A stretch of 42,151 bases of DNA from Bacteroidales bacterium UBA4243 (GCA_002396205.1 DGXB01000010.1:1-42151); one strand, 5' to 3'. Counted from the first letter of the stretch, positions 1 through 7,827 are shown. Translations and numbers: made by a program. Notes: generated from the sequence alone by a model not told the origin.

Positions 1-24
1 TTTCATAATCTTTATATTGTTTTT

Positions 25-57
25 CCCCTCCTTTTTCCCCATCAGGAGGGGTTTTTT
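25..57 (+). terminator. Intrinsic terminator of a gene left of the window
   Basis: CCCCTCC (25-31) pairs with GGAGGGG (45-51) and is followed by six T. It separates whatever lies upstream from the S46 peptidase promoter. Confidence 0.75.
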
Positions 58-66
58 ATATCCTTG

Positions 67-97
67 CTTGAAATCTCCAATGAGTTTCTTATCTTTG
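67..97 (+). promoter_or_regulatory. Bacteroidota-type promoter of the S46 peptidase
   Basis: The -7 box TATCTTTG (90-97) has a CTTG -33-like element (67-70) 19 bases upstream, the normal spacing in this phylum. Its position rules out the longer reading frame that opens at 64 and supports the ATG at 136. Confidence 0.6.
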
Positions 98-135
98 CGC
101 TTTCTTTTGGAAGTATCAAACAAATACATAACACA

Positions 136-2277
136 ATGAAAAAGCTATCCTCATTAATCGCAGCCTTACTGTTGTCATTGTCAGTGGCCCGCGCCGACGA
201 AGGCATGTGGCTGCCTTACGCCCTTAACGGACAAAACCTCGCCGAGATGCAAGCCATGGGCTGCAAACTCACGGCGGAACAAATCTTCAGCTTCAACCAA
301 CCGAGCATCAAGGACGCCATCGTGCAATTCGGTGGCGGATGCACGGGCGAAATCATCTCGCCCGAAGGCCTGCTGCTCACCAACCACCACTGCGGACTGA
401 GCTTCGTGCAGAAACTCTCGTCGATCGAGCACGACTACCTCACCGACGGCTTCTGGGCCAAGAGCAAGGGCGAAGAACTGCCCAACCAAGGTCTCTCCGT
501 CCTCTTCTTAAATAAGGTGGAGGACGTGACCGATGAAGTGCTGAAAGGTGTCGATGCGCAGACCACCGAGGCCGAGCGCAGTGAGATTGTGGAAAAAAAC
601 ATCCGTGGCATTGCCAAGGAACGTAAGGGCGACCGCAGCGTGCGCGTGGAGGTCGTACCTTTCTACAGCGGCAACCAGTACATCCTGTTCGAGTACGACG
701 AGTACAAGGACGTGCGCCTCGTGTGCTGCCCGCCTTGGGGCATCGGCAAATATGGTGCCGACACCGACAACTGGACCTGGCCGCGCCACAAGGGCGACTT
801 CAACATCTTCCGCGTTTACACCGCCCCTGACGGCAGCCCTGCCGAGTATTCGGAGAGCAACATTCCGATGAAATCGAAGTGGTACCTGCCTATTAATCTC
901 GGTGGCGTGAAGCCCGGCGACTATGCCATGATTCTCGGCTACCCTGGCTCGACCGACCGCTATTCGACCTCCTACACCGTGAAAAACGTCATCCACGAAG
1001 AAGGTCCCGCCATCATCGACTGCCGCACCACCAAGCTCGAAAACTACCGCAAGCACATGGACGCCGACCAAGAGGTGTTCATTATGTACGCCTCCAAGCA
1101 GGCTAGCGTGTCGAACTACTGGAAATACTACATCGGTCAGGTGAAGCAACTCAAGCGCAACCACGTCTACGAGAAGCGTGTGGCCCAAGAGGAAGACTTC
1201 ATGAATTGGGTCAATGCCGACCCGAAGCGCAAGGCCGAATATGGCGACATCTTCACGGGCATCAAAGCCAAGTGGGACATCTTGGACGAAATCGAGAAGT
1301 CGTTTGTCTACCACCGCGAAGCTGGCTGGAACGGTGGCGAGGCCATCTCGTTCAGCCGTAGGTTCATGCGTATCAACCAAATGTTTGAAGAAAAGGCCGA
1401 CAAAGCCGACATCAAGGCCGCTGCCGAAAAGATGCAGCCCGCCGTGGAGACCTTCTTTAAGGACTACTCCATGCCCCTCGACCAAGACGTGACCGCCGCG
1501 TTGCTCAATCTTTTCTACAAGAACAACCAAGCCAACCTGATGCCGAGCGAGATTTTGCGCATCGGTTTGGAAAACGGTGGCGACTTCACTCAATATGTGG
1601 CGAAGGCTTTCGAGAAGTCCATCTTCACCGACAAAGCCCGTCTGGAGAAGTGGATGCAGAAGCCCAAAGCCTTAGACAAGGACCCGATTTTCGCCTTGGC
1701 GATGAATATCATCGAATCGTATCAAACCCTTTACGCCCGCTATGAGGAAGCACAAAACCTCGGCAACGAGGGTGAGCGCCTCTACATGAAGGGCCTGATG
1801 GAGATGCAAAAGGACCGCAACTTCTATCCCGACGCCAACTTCACCATGCGTCTGACCTACGGCACCGTGGAGCCTTACAAGGCCGCCGATGCCGTCAACT
1901 ATAACTACTACACCACCATGGACGGTGTGATGGCCAAGTACGTGCCTGGCAACTGGGAGTTCGACATCCCGCAGGACGTGCGCGACCTCGCCAACCGCCG
2001 CGACTATGGCCGCTATGCCAACGAGAACGGTGAGCTGGTCGTCAACTTCATCACCACCAACGACATCACGGGTGGCAACTCGGGCAGTCCCGTCATCGAC
2101 GGCGAGGGCAACCTCATCGGTTTGGCCTTCGACGGCAATTGGGAAGCCATGAGCGGCGATCTCAGTTTCGAGCAAAAGGTGCAGCGCACCATCTGCGTCG
2201 ACGCCCGCTATCTGCTGTGGTGCATCGAGAAGGTGGGCAAGTGCCAGAACATCATCGATGAGCTGGTGATTAAATGA
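136..2277 (+). CDS. dpp7: S46 family dipeptidyl-peptidase, DPP7-type
   Basis: Exported serine dipeptidyl-peptidase that removes N-terminal dipeptides from oligopeptides in the periplasm, feeding amino-acid catabolism. The 713-residue product has a signal peptide (MKKLSSLIAALLLSLSVARA) and full S46 length. The catalytic triad is visible: His85 in TNHHCG, Asp221 in PRHKGDF and Ser649 in GGNSGSP. The specificity position 18 residues after the serine is Gly667 (AFDGNWEAM). In the family, Gly here marks DPP7 (hydrophobic P1), whereas Arg marks DPP11 (acidic P1). The start is the ATG at 136 because an in-frame upstream extension would begin before the promoter and lacks a signal sequence. The stop codon overlaps the start of the next gene (ATGA), so the two are probably co-translated. 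Confidence 0.93.
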   Translation: MKKLSSLIAALLLSLSVARADEGMWLPYALNGQNLAEMQAMGCKLTAEQIFSFNQPSIKDAIVQFGGGCTGEIISPEGLLLTNHHCGLSFVQKLSSIEHDYLTDGFWAKSKGEELPNQGLSVLFLNKVEDVTDEVLKGVDAQTTEAERSEIVEKNIRGIAKERKGDRSVRVEVVPFYSGNQYILFEYDEYKDVRLVCCPPWGIGKYGADTDNWTWPRHKGDFNIFRVYTAPDGSPAEYSESNIPMKSKWYLPINLGGVKPGDYAMILGYPGSTDRYSTSYTVKNVIHEEGPAIIDCRTTKLENYRKHMDADQEVFIMYASKQASVSNYWKYYIGQVKQLKRNHVYEKRVAQEEDFMNWVNADPKRKAEYGDIFTGIKAKWDILDEIEKSFVYHREAGWNGGEAISFSRRFMRINQMFEEKADKADIKAAAEKMQPAVETFFKDYSMPLDQDVTAALLNLFYKNNQANLMPSEILRIGLENGGDFTQYVAKAFEKSIFTDKARLEKWMQKPKALDKDPIFALAMNIIESYQTLYARYEEAQNLGNEGERLYMKGLMEMQKDRNFYPDANFTMRLTYGTVEPYKAADAVNYNYYTTMDGVMAKYVPGNWEFDIPQDVRDLANRRDYGRYANENGELVVNFITTNDITGGNSGSPVIDGEGNLIGLAFDGNWEAMSGDLSFEQKVQRTICVDARYLLWCIEKVGKCQNIIDELVIK

Positions 2278-3302
2278 GCCGAGGTTTCATAAAAGAAGGC
2301 GACCAGGAGGAAGTTCCAAGGGTGCCGATGCGGGCCTACCTGCCCGAAGGCGTGCCCAACTTCGTCACCAAAGAAGGGCTTGAGGCACTCAAAGTAGAGC
2401 TGAAAAGCCTTGAAGATGAACGCTCCAAGGTCGGCGACAACTACATCATGGGCAACTTCATCGAGGCAAAGATGAAGTTGCTCATCGGTCGTATCAATAG
2501 CGCCGTGGAGGTCGACATTTCCAAGGCAAACAAAGGAACGGTGAGCTTCGGGGCGTGGGTGCGCTTCAACGGTCGCGTGGTGAGGATTGTGGGCGTCGAC
2601 GAGGCTGACATCGACAAAGGTCTCATTTCATTCATCTCGCCTTTGGCCAAGTCGCTGATGGGGAAGAAGGCGGGAGACGTCATTGGATTGAAAGGCTCGG
2701 AAAAGATAACGCTGGAAGAAGTGTCGTTTGAACCGATGCCACTCACGCAGGTTGTCCGCGAAAAACCCTCGTTTTCGTCATTGCGAACGGAGCGTGGCAA
2801 TCCAGCCTCGGAAATAGCGACCATCAAAGAAGAACCAATGCAGGCAGAACTTCCTCAGCAAGAAATACAAAAGGAAGTCACTGACTTGCCAGCCAAAGCA
2901 GACGAACCTCGAAGGTTTGAACCTGAGACGGAAGCCATGGAATTCCTGCCCATTGTCAACGAACGCGGCAATATCGTGGGGCGGGCAACGTATTTCGAAC
3001 TGCACAAAGGAAACAAATTATTGCATCCCGTCGTGCATCTGCATGTCATTAATGAAAAAGGTGTGACCACAAGGCTGTATTGGTGGCATGTGGCTTTCGG
3101 CGAAACGCCCGAGAAGACGCTCAAGCGGAAGATGACGGAGGTATTAGACCTGCCAGAAGCGAAGCCAAAGCTGATGCGACAATACATCAGGGAGGCCAAA
3201 AACGAGAAGGAACTTGTTTATGTCTTTACGGTCGTTTCCGAAAACGAGCTGCCCATTACTCCTGAAGGGGAAGCGTATAGCGTTCTTTTTGAGAAGGATT
3301 AA
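2274..3302 (+). CDS. GreA-like domain fused to a degenerate Nudix-like domain
   Basis: A 342-residue protein with two recognisable parts. Residues about 28-155 resemble GreA/GreB elongation factors: a short helical segment, then an FKBP-like C-terminal domain with IVGVDEADIDKG and ISPLAKSLMGKKAGD. Residues about 222-342 resemble a Nudix hydrolase of the isoprenoid-isomerase-like group (FLPIVNERGNIVGRAT, LLHPVVHLHVIN). The Nudix box around residues 270-293 is broken: the usual GG is WW, and REUxEE reads RKMTEV, so metal-dependent hydrolysis is unlikely. The linker (156-221) is rich in Glu and Gln and includes residues encoded by an intergenic-type repeat. The start overlaps the S46 stop by 4 bases. 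The GreA half has no obvious long coiled-coil finger, so classical transcript-cleavage activity is doubtful. Its role is unknown; RNA polymerase binding is an inference. Confidence 0.8.
   Translation: MSRGFIKEGDQEEVPRVPMRAYLPEGVPNFVTKEGLEALKVELKSLEDERSKVGDNYIMGNFIEAKMKLLIGRINSAVEVDISKANKGTVSFGAWVRFNGRVVRIVGVDEADIDKGLISFISPLAKSLMGKKAGDVIGLKGSEKITLEEVSFEPMPLTQVVREKPSFSSLRTERGNPASEIATIKEEPMQAELPQQEIQKEVTDLPAKADEPRRFEPETEAMEFLPIVNERGNIVGRATYFELHKGNKLLHPVVHLHVINEKGVTTRLYWWHVAFGETPEKTLKRKMTEVLDLPEAKPKLMRQYIREAKNEKELVYVFTVVSENELPITPEGEAYSVLFEKD
2776..2805 (+). repeat. Repeat of the CATTGCGA...GCAATCCAG family inside a gene
   Basis: CGTCATTGCGAACGGAGCG followed by TGGCAATCCAG matches the arms of the repeat at 22239-22320 and the diverged copy at 3320-3373. 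Here it is read in frame as about residues 168-178 of the GreA-Nudix linker. Confidence 0.65.
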
Positions 3303-3319
3303 TAGCTCTTCGCGCGCTT

Positions 3320-3373
3320 TGCGTCACTGCGAAGAGAGCCTGTCACGAGCGAAGCGTGGTGGAAGCAGTCCAG
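3320..3373 (+). repeat. Diverged copy of the CATTGCGA...GCAATCCAG repeat
   Basis: TGCGTCACTGCGAAGAGAG ... GAGCGAAGCG ... GAAGCAGTCCAG keeps the outer sequence of the family with an enlarged middle. It lies directly after the GreA-Nudix gene and before its terminator. Confidence 0.55.
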
Positions 3374-3383
3374 ATGGACAAAC

Positions 3384-3422
3384 AAAAAAGTCGGGAAAGC
3401 GTATGGCTCTCCCGACTTTTTC
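3384..3422. terminator. Bidirectional terminator
   Basis: AAAAAAGTCGGGA (3384-3396) pairs with TCCCGACTTTTT (3410-3421). A runs on one side and T runs on the other let it end transcription from both the GreA-Nudix gene (plus) and the outer-membrane protein operon (minus). Confidence 0.75.
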
Positions 3423-3433
3423 ATTTTCCATGC

Positions 3434-3467
3434 TTTTCACGCAGAACCTTGGGAACTATGGGAAGCG
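3434..3467. repeat. CACGCAGAA...ATGGGAAGC repeat, copy 1
   Basis: TTCACGCAGAAC, then TTGGGAACTATGGGAAGC, recurs at 11155-11185 as TTCACGCAGAAC, then TATGGGAATCATGGGAAGC. It is noncoding and sits between a terminator and the end of the barrel gene. Confidence 0.5.
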
Positions 3468-3515
3468 CAAGGCAACGCCATTTTTCCAATAGGTTTCGCA
3501 AAATTCTATGTGAAA

Positions 3516-4145
3516 TTATGGTATCAGCGTCAGCGAATGGTTTTGGTTCTTCACTGCAATCAGGCCGACTTCCTCGCTGTAGTACAACAGGTGGAAGTAC
3601 TCGCCTGTGGGGTTGGTGTAGGAATTGACATGGACATTCTTGTAAGTCACACCATTCACTTCCATGGTCTGTGTATCTTCTTTAAGGTCAATGTAAGGAA
3701 GTGCCATTTCATTGTTCCGGAAATAAAGGAATTTTTCGGGAATGCCGATGGGTGCCACCTTGCTGTAAAGGTTCACATACTTGGTGTTCAACCAATTGAT
3801 TTTCAGGTGTGGCAAGATGGCGATGCTGTTTTGGTTTACCTTGCAGACGAGGGTGCGTTCGCCGTTCACGCGGTCGTGGTAGTTGAGGATGATGGGGTCG
3901 AAGCAGGCGGTGATGCCGATGCCGAGCACCTTGGTGAGGCGGCGCGTGTAGGTAGCGTAAAACGCACCGATGTTGTCCGTTTCGGGATAAATCGAGCAGC
4001 CCGGACGGAAGCGGAAGCTGCTTGCAGGAAAGTGCCCATAGCCGATGCTGAACTCGTTCTTGTTGCTTCGGATGGTGTCGCGCTGGGCAAGGGCGGGCAC
4101 CGCAAAAGCGACGAGCAAACCGAGGATGATAAATTTGGTTTTCAT
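3516..4145 (-). CDS. Small outer-membrane beta-barrel-like protein
   Basis: A 209-residue exported protein with a clear signal peptide (MKTKFIILGLLVAFAVPALAQ). The remainder alternates polar and aromatic or hydrophobic residues in strand-length segments (FSIGYGHFPASSFRF, IGAFYATYTRRL, VLGIGITACFDPI), as expected for a small outer-membrane barrel. It is the last gene of a three-gene minus-strand operon headed by the TPR-HTH regulator, 47 bases after the lipoprotein gene. There is no cargo or ligand clue, so the function is unknown. Confidence 0.75.
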   Translation of the reverse strand: MKTKFIILGLLVAFAVPALAQRDTIRSNKNEFSIGYGHFPASSFRFRPGCSIYPETDNIGAFYATYTRRLTKVLGIGITACFDPIILNYHDRVNGERTLVCKVNQNSIAILPHLKINWLNTKYVNLYSKVAPIGIPEKFLYFRNNEMALPYIDLKEDTQTMEVNGVTYKNVHVNSYTNPTGEYFHLLYYSEEVGLIAVKNQNHSLTLIP

Positions 4146-4160
4146 AAATTATTGAATTAT

Positions 4161-4193
4161 AAATTTTGAATCTTAAATCTTGAATTTTGAATC
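4161..4193. repeat. AATCTTGAATTTT-type AT-rich repeat, copy 1
   Basis: AAATTTTGAATCTTAAATC, then TTGAATTTTGAATC, fills the gap between two operon genes. The same words recur at 4610-4625 and 17575-17610, always in short gaps next to stop codons. Confidence 0.55.
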
Positions 4194-4603
4194 TACTGCT
4201 TTGGTCTAACGGCGACAATCTTGAAATTGTTGAACCACCCCTCGGCGCTGTCGGTGCCGTTGCTGATGACGAGGTGGTAGCGGCCCAAGGGTTGGTCGCC
4301 CATATAGAATCGCGTTCCTGTGTTGTATCCCGAAGTTACGGTGTCGCAAAAAACGACATGGTTTTGCCTGTTGCTGACGCTCACAACGCACTCACCCAAA
4401 TAATCGTGGAAATACACATGAACCGCCTTGCTCCAATAACCCGCCTCGATGTTCGGATGGCGCATGTCGCCATTGGAAAGCGAGCCTTTGATGTCGATTT
4501 TGTTCTTGTCGTCAATGAGCGAGTTATGTTCATATTGCTTCATGCACGACGAAACTAAAAACAAAGCGATTATTATTATAGGTATTCTCTTTATCGTTTT
4601 CAT
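4193..4603 (-). CDS. DUF3244-like lipoprotein
   Basis: A 136-residue lipoprotein: signal MKTIKRIPIIIIALFLVSSC with the lipidated Cys at the lipobox VSSC. The mature part (AVHVYFHDYLGECVVSVSN, GRYHLVISNG) has the pattern of the DUF3244 beta-sandwich common in Bacteroidota: a strand pair, then GxYxLxIxNG. It probably sits in the envelope. It is the middle gene of the operon with the TPR-HTH protein (27 bases upstream) and the barrel protein (47 bases downstream). Family assignment is by pattern only and the role is unknown. Confidence 0.7.
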   Translation of the reverse strand: MKTIKRIPIIIIALFLVSSCMKQYEHNSLIDDKNKIDIKGSLSNGDMRHPNIEAGYWSKAVHVYFHDYLGECVVSVSNRQNHVVFCDTVTSGYNTGTRFYMGDQPLGRYHLVISNGTDSAEGWFNNFKIVAVRPKQ

Positions 4604-4609
4604 ATCAAG

Positions 4610-4625
4610 TTGAATTTTGAATCTT
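4610..4625. repeat. AATCTTGAATTTT-type repeat, copy 2
   Basis: TTGAATTTTGAATCTT fills most of the 27-base gap between the regulator and the DUF3244-like gene. It matches the repeats at 4161-4193 and 17575-17610. Confidence 0.5.
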
Positions 4626-4630
4626 ATAAC

Positions 4631-6205
4631 TTATTCTTTTTTCATTTTATTGTTGAGGCTTGCGCGAACTTTATCCACATTATAGACGCTGCAACCGAGC
4701 ACATCGGCATATTCTTGGCGAGACAATTTGAAGTTCGACAGCAAGCAATAGCGGAACTCCGTTTCGGTCAAGTCGGGATAATGTTCTTTGACTGAAGCAA
4801 TAAAGCCCGGATGCACACCCTCGAAGGCCGCTTCGAAGCTCGTCCAATGGTCTTCGCCCTCGAAGAGCGATTTCTCCAAGTCCTTGAAAGCCATCGGGTT
4901 GTTCCTATCGCGCGAAAGCACCTCGAAGCAACGGATGATGTGGCATTTCTGTAGGTATTCGTCTTTCAGCTTGTCGCCGAATTCTGCCTGTAGTTCACTT
5001 TGTTGCGCATTCTGTTTTTGTAGTTCATCGTATTGTGCTTGCATTGCGGTATGCTCTTGCTGTTGTTGCGCGTTGCGTTTCTTCAGTTCCAGCAGGTTCG
5101 CGTTGATTTCGGCCTCGATGCGTTTTTTCTTCAAGGCATTGAGAATCAATATGGTGACTAAAACCAAAGCAACAATTAAGACAATAGTCAGCACGATAAT
5201 CACCCTTTGCCGCGAGAGCATCTGGCGGTTGTGTTGGTTGGCTTGTGCTTCAAAGTCGTATTTCTTCTGTATTTCGAGGACGGAGCTTTGGCTTTGGTCG
5301 CTGAGGAGTTCCAAGGCCACTTGTTCGTGTTGTTTTTCAAACTGATAGGCTTTTTCATAGTCGCCCACCGCCAAAGCATCCTTGATGAGGAAGCCGTAGA
5401 CGGCGGCTTGGGTTTCAGGCGAGATGTCAGTTTGTTCTATCGCGTTGAGCATCTGTGTCTTGTAGTATTGCAACGAGTCGCGCTCGCCCATGGCCAAAAA
5501 CACCTTCGCCAAGTTGAGCAGGGCTACGGGTCTGCGTTTCTCGTCAGACAGCGGCAAGGCTTTGCGCAGGCAGTCCAAGGCGGCTTCGTTGTCGTCCGTA
5601 AGCTGATAGGCAACGGAATAGTTGTTCCAAACCGAGGCTTCGGTTACTTTGTCTTGGGCGGTTTGGGCCAAATTCAGGGCTTGTTCCAAATAGACAAACG
5701 CGCTGTCGTATTCGTCGACGACGAGGTCCATCATCGCCACAGCGTTGAGGCAGCGGGCCTTACGCGAGAGGCTGTCGCCCCACAGTGCGGCGGCGGCCTT
5801 GTAGTTCGTGATGGCTTCGGCCTCGTTGCCCGCTGCATTGAGCAGGTCACCTATGTAATACTGTGCGAAGGCCGCGCTCACCGAGTCGCCAGTCATGCGG
5901 CCGTAGCGGTCGGCTTCCTTGTAGCAGTTCATTGCGGCCTCGTATTCCTTCTTGGATTGGCGCACGCAGCCGCTGTAGAGCGCGGCAGGGGCGGCGTTTT
6001 CGTAATCCTTTTGGCTCACAAAGAAATCGTAGGCTTCGAAGATGTCTTCGCGGTGGCTGATGTCCTCGTAGGCCTTGTAGGCGTCACGCACTTCGGCCAC
6101 GACAGCTTGCATCCGTTCTGTCTTGCCTTTCGTGTTGCAAGAACTGAAAAGCAGCAAGCCAAACAGCAGGGCGAGAGCAGCGTATTTCAATCTGTACCAA
6201 CTCAT
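4631..6205 (-). CDS. Membrane-anchored TPR protein with C-terminal helix-turn-helix
   Basis: A 524-residue member of a Bacteroidota family that couples periplasmic TPR sensing to a cytoplasmic DNA-binding tail. Visible parts: lipoprotein-like signal MSWYRLKYAALALLFGLLLFSSC (lipobox Cys23); TPR-like helical repeats about residues 35-300 (YKEADRYGRMTGD, FVYLEQALNLAQTAQDK, LDCLRKALPLSDEKRR); a transmembrane helix about 335-358 (VIIVLTIVLIVALVLVTILI); a Gln-rich coiled coil about 360-420; and an HTH-like C-terminus (LTETEFRYCLLSNFKLSRQE, YADVLGCSVYNVDKVRASLN), as in LuxR/TPR hybrid regulators. It has its own promoter and heads the operon with a DUF3244-like lipoprotein and a barrel, which it may control. 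The signal it senses is unknown. Confidence 0.85.
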   Translation of the reverse strand: MSWYRLKYAALALLFGLLLFSSCNTKGKTERMQAVVAEVRDAYKAYEDISHREDIFEAYDFFVSQKDYENAAPAALYSGCVRQSKKEYEAAMNCYKEADRYGRMTGDSVSAAFAQYYIGDLLNAAGNEAEAITNYKAAAALWGDSLSRKARCLNAVAMMDLVVDEYDSAFVYLEQALNLAQTAQDKVTEASVWNNYSVAYQLTDDNEAALDCLRKALPLSDEKRRPVALLNLAKVFLAMGERDSLQYYKTQMLNAIEQTDISPETQAAVYGFLIKDALAVGDYEKAYQFEKQHEQVALELLSDQSQSSVLEIQKKYDFEAQANQHNRQMLSRQRVIIVLTIVLIVALVLVTILILNALKKKRIEAEINANLLELKKRNAQQQQEHTAMQAQYDELQKQNAQQSELQAEFGDKLKDEYLQKCHIIRCFEVLSRDRNNPMAFKDLEKSLFEGEDHWTSFEAAFEGVHPGFIASVKEHYPDLTETEFRYCLLSNFKLSRQEYADVLGCSVYNVDKVRASLNNKMKKE

Positions 6206-6226
6206 CGTTTAGTCGTTTTAGCTTTG

Positions 6227-6234
6227 CAAATGTA
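6227..6234 (-). promoter_or_regulatory. -7 box of the TPR-HTH operon
   Basis: TACATTTG on the minus strand matches TAnnTTTG and ends 22 bases before the TPR-HTH start codon. Confidence 0.55.
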
Positions 6235-6361
6235 GGATTATTAATCCAAGTTTGCGATGGGTGGATGGGCCATTACAAACTTTTTTGGAATTATATTATT
6301 GATAATCAATAACTTGGTAGATCGGATTACAAATTCTTTTTGTCGTAAAAAGACCATCTTT

Positions 6362-6396
6362 CCCCTTTCGGGGTAATGAAATTCTGTGTACTTTTG
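6362..6396 (+). promoter_or_regulatory. Promoter of the PspC gene with CCCCTTTCGGGG element
   Basis: The -7 box is TACTTTTG (6389-6396). Upstream lies CCCCTTTCGGGG (6362-6373), whose TTTC core is in the -33 position. The same arrangement and spacing occurs before mrdA at 32353-32387. Confidence 0.6.
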
Positions 6397-6420
6397 CGCC
6401 CAAACTAAATCGAAAGCAAA

Positions 6421-6624
6421 ATGAACAACAAGAAACTGTATCGTTCGATGGCGGAAAAGAAACTCTGCGGCGTATGCGGAGGCCTCGCCGAGTATTTTGA
6501 CATTGACCCGACGCTGGTGCGCATCCTTTGGGTGATCTTCACACTGATGGGTGGCGCCGGACTTTTGGCCTACATCATTTGCGCCGTCATCATGCCGCAG
6601 CAGAATCAACTCCCCAATCCTTGA
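6421..6624 (+). CDS. PspC domain membrane protein
   Basis: A 67-residue protein consisting of a single PspC domain: KKLYRSMAEKKLCGVCGGLAEYF, then FDIDPTLVRILWVIF, and a transmembrane helix (TLMGGAGLLAYIICAVIMP). PspC-domain proteins bind or signal at the inner membrane in envelope-stress responses. Single-domain versions are common in Bacteroidota and their exact role is not established. It has its own promoter. Its stop codon directly abuts the stop of the convergent esterase gene, leaving no room for a terminator. Confidence 0.9.
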   Translation: MNNKKLYRSMAEKKLCGVCGGLAEYFDIDPTLVRILWVIFTLMGGAGLLAYIICAVIMPQQNQLPNP

Positions 6625-7803
6625 TTATCTTCTGACAACCAATTTGTTGCACCTCTCACCGCTCCTCACGAAATACATTCCGTCGGGCAGCGAACTGATG
6701 TCGATTTTGCTTGTGCCTTGGCTTTGCAGCACCATTTTCCCGCATAGGTCGTAGATGCCGACATTCTCCGAGCCTTCCACAAAGATGAAGTCTTTGGCGG
6801 GGTTGGGATAGACATTCAGTGCGGTTTCGGCTTGTTCTTCCACATCGGTCACATCAATGGTGCCAGTGAAAAACTTGATGATCTCTTCCGTGTAGTCGAT
6901 GTCGTTGCTGCCTCCTGTATACCAACGATGCATGCCGTTGTTCACCTTGATGAAACTGACATGCGAGTCGTTTTGGCCGTCCAAATAGCTGTACATCTCG
7001 AAAGCCAGACCGTCGTTATGCGTGTCAGGATATTCCTCAAACACTGGTTCTTCAGCGCATTGGTTGAAAGCACGCCAATATTGCACCGTGGCTTCGGCAG
7101 GCAGGCCAATGCTGTGGGTCCCATAGCTTTGCAATGAGATTTCGGCGTTGTCATACGAAATCATTTCGTCGTTTGTCCCGAAGATTTCCAGCACATTGAC
7201 ATTGGCCGCAGGGGTCAATTCGTCCATATCGTTACCCACCACGCCGCTCACTGCAGCGATGGCATTGATGCGGTCGCCGTGTTCGATGGCCATGCGGTGG
7301 CTCATGCAAGCGCCGAGCGAGAAGCCAGCAAAGAAAAGGCTGTCTTGTTCGAGGTTGTATTCCTCTTCGAGGGTGGCGAGCGTGGCCATCAGGAAGCCGC
7401 TGTCGTCGGCATCGGGGTTGACGGTCACGTCGAAGTTGAAGGGCATCCCGTAGAGATTGAACTCCACCGTGACGGTGATGCCGGCACTCCACGCGGTTCC
7501 GAAGGGATAGCTGCCGATGCCAGGAACTTCGATGTTAAACTCCAAGGCTTGTGGGCAAACCACAATCCAGCCTTTTTGGTCGGCCATCGAGCGGATATTG
7601 GTCGCATTGAAGAAGTTGGAGGCCTCATCGCCCAAGCCATGCAGCATGAACAGCACAGGCGCAGGCGTATCTTCCGAATAGGTAGAGGGCACATATTCAA
7701 TGTATTGGCGTTCCTGACCAGCCCAAGTGAGGGTCTTCAGGGTTTGCGCATTGAGCGAGAAGGCCATTAAGGCCAAAAAGATAAGGGTAAATGCTTTTTT
7801 CAT
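6625..7803 (-). CDS. Secreted alpha/beta-hydrolase esterase with T9SS C-terminal domain
   Basis: A 392-residue exported esterase of the LpqC/PHB-depolymerase-like group. Signal peptide MKKAFTLIFLALMAFSLNAQ; oxyanion-hole motif HGLGDE about residues 55-60; nucleophile elbow GFSLGA with Ser162; a likely acid in GTND and a His in the HRWY region. Residues about 325-392 form a type IX secretion sorting domain (LNVYPNPAKDFIFVEG ... GMYFVRSGERCNKLVVRR), so the protein is predicted to cross the outer membrane through T9SS and be anchored or released at the surface. The substrate is unknown; short-chain or feruloyl esters are plausible. It is monocistronic, with promoter TACTTTTG at 7835-7828. Confidence 0.88.
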   Translation of the reverse strand: MKKAFTLIFLALMAFSLNAQTLKTLTWAGQERQYIEYVPSTYSEDTPAPVLFMLHGLGDEASNFFNATNIRSMADQKGWIVVCPQALEFNIEVPGIGSYPFGTAWSAGITVTVEFNLYGMPFNFDVTVNPDADDSGFLMATLATLEEEYNLEQDSLFFAGFSLGACMSHRMAIEHGDRINAIAAVSGVVGNDMDELTPAANVNVLEIFGTNDEMISYDNAEISLQSYGTHSIGLPAEATVQYWRAFNQCAEEPVFEEYPDTHNDGLAFEMYSYLDGQNDSHVSFIKVNNGMHRWYTGGSNDIDYTEEIIKFFTGTIDVTDVEEQAETALNVYPNPAKDFIFVEGSENVGIYDLCGKMVLQSQGTSKIDISSLPDGMYFVRSGERCNKLVVRR

Positions 7804-7827
7804 GCTAATTTGGTATTAATGTGAATG

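Noticed and set aside
64..135. N-terminal extension of the S46 gene
   Set aside because: Lies before or across the TATCTTTG promoter and would bury the signal peptide.
508..1593. Long minus-strand open frame opposite the S46 peptidase
   Set aside because: It mirrors the strongly coding plus-strand frame; third-position GC bias keeps antisense frames open. No signal peptide, domain or promoter.
3510..4169. Plus-strand open frame at the barrel gene
   Set aside because: Antisense to a minus-strand gene with a clear signal peptide and operon context.
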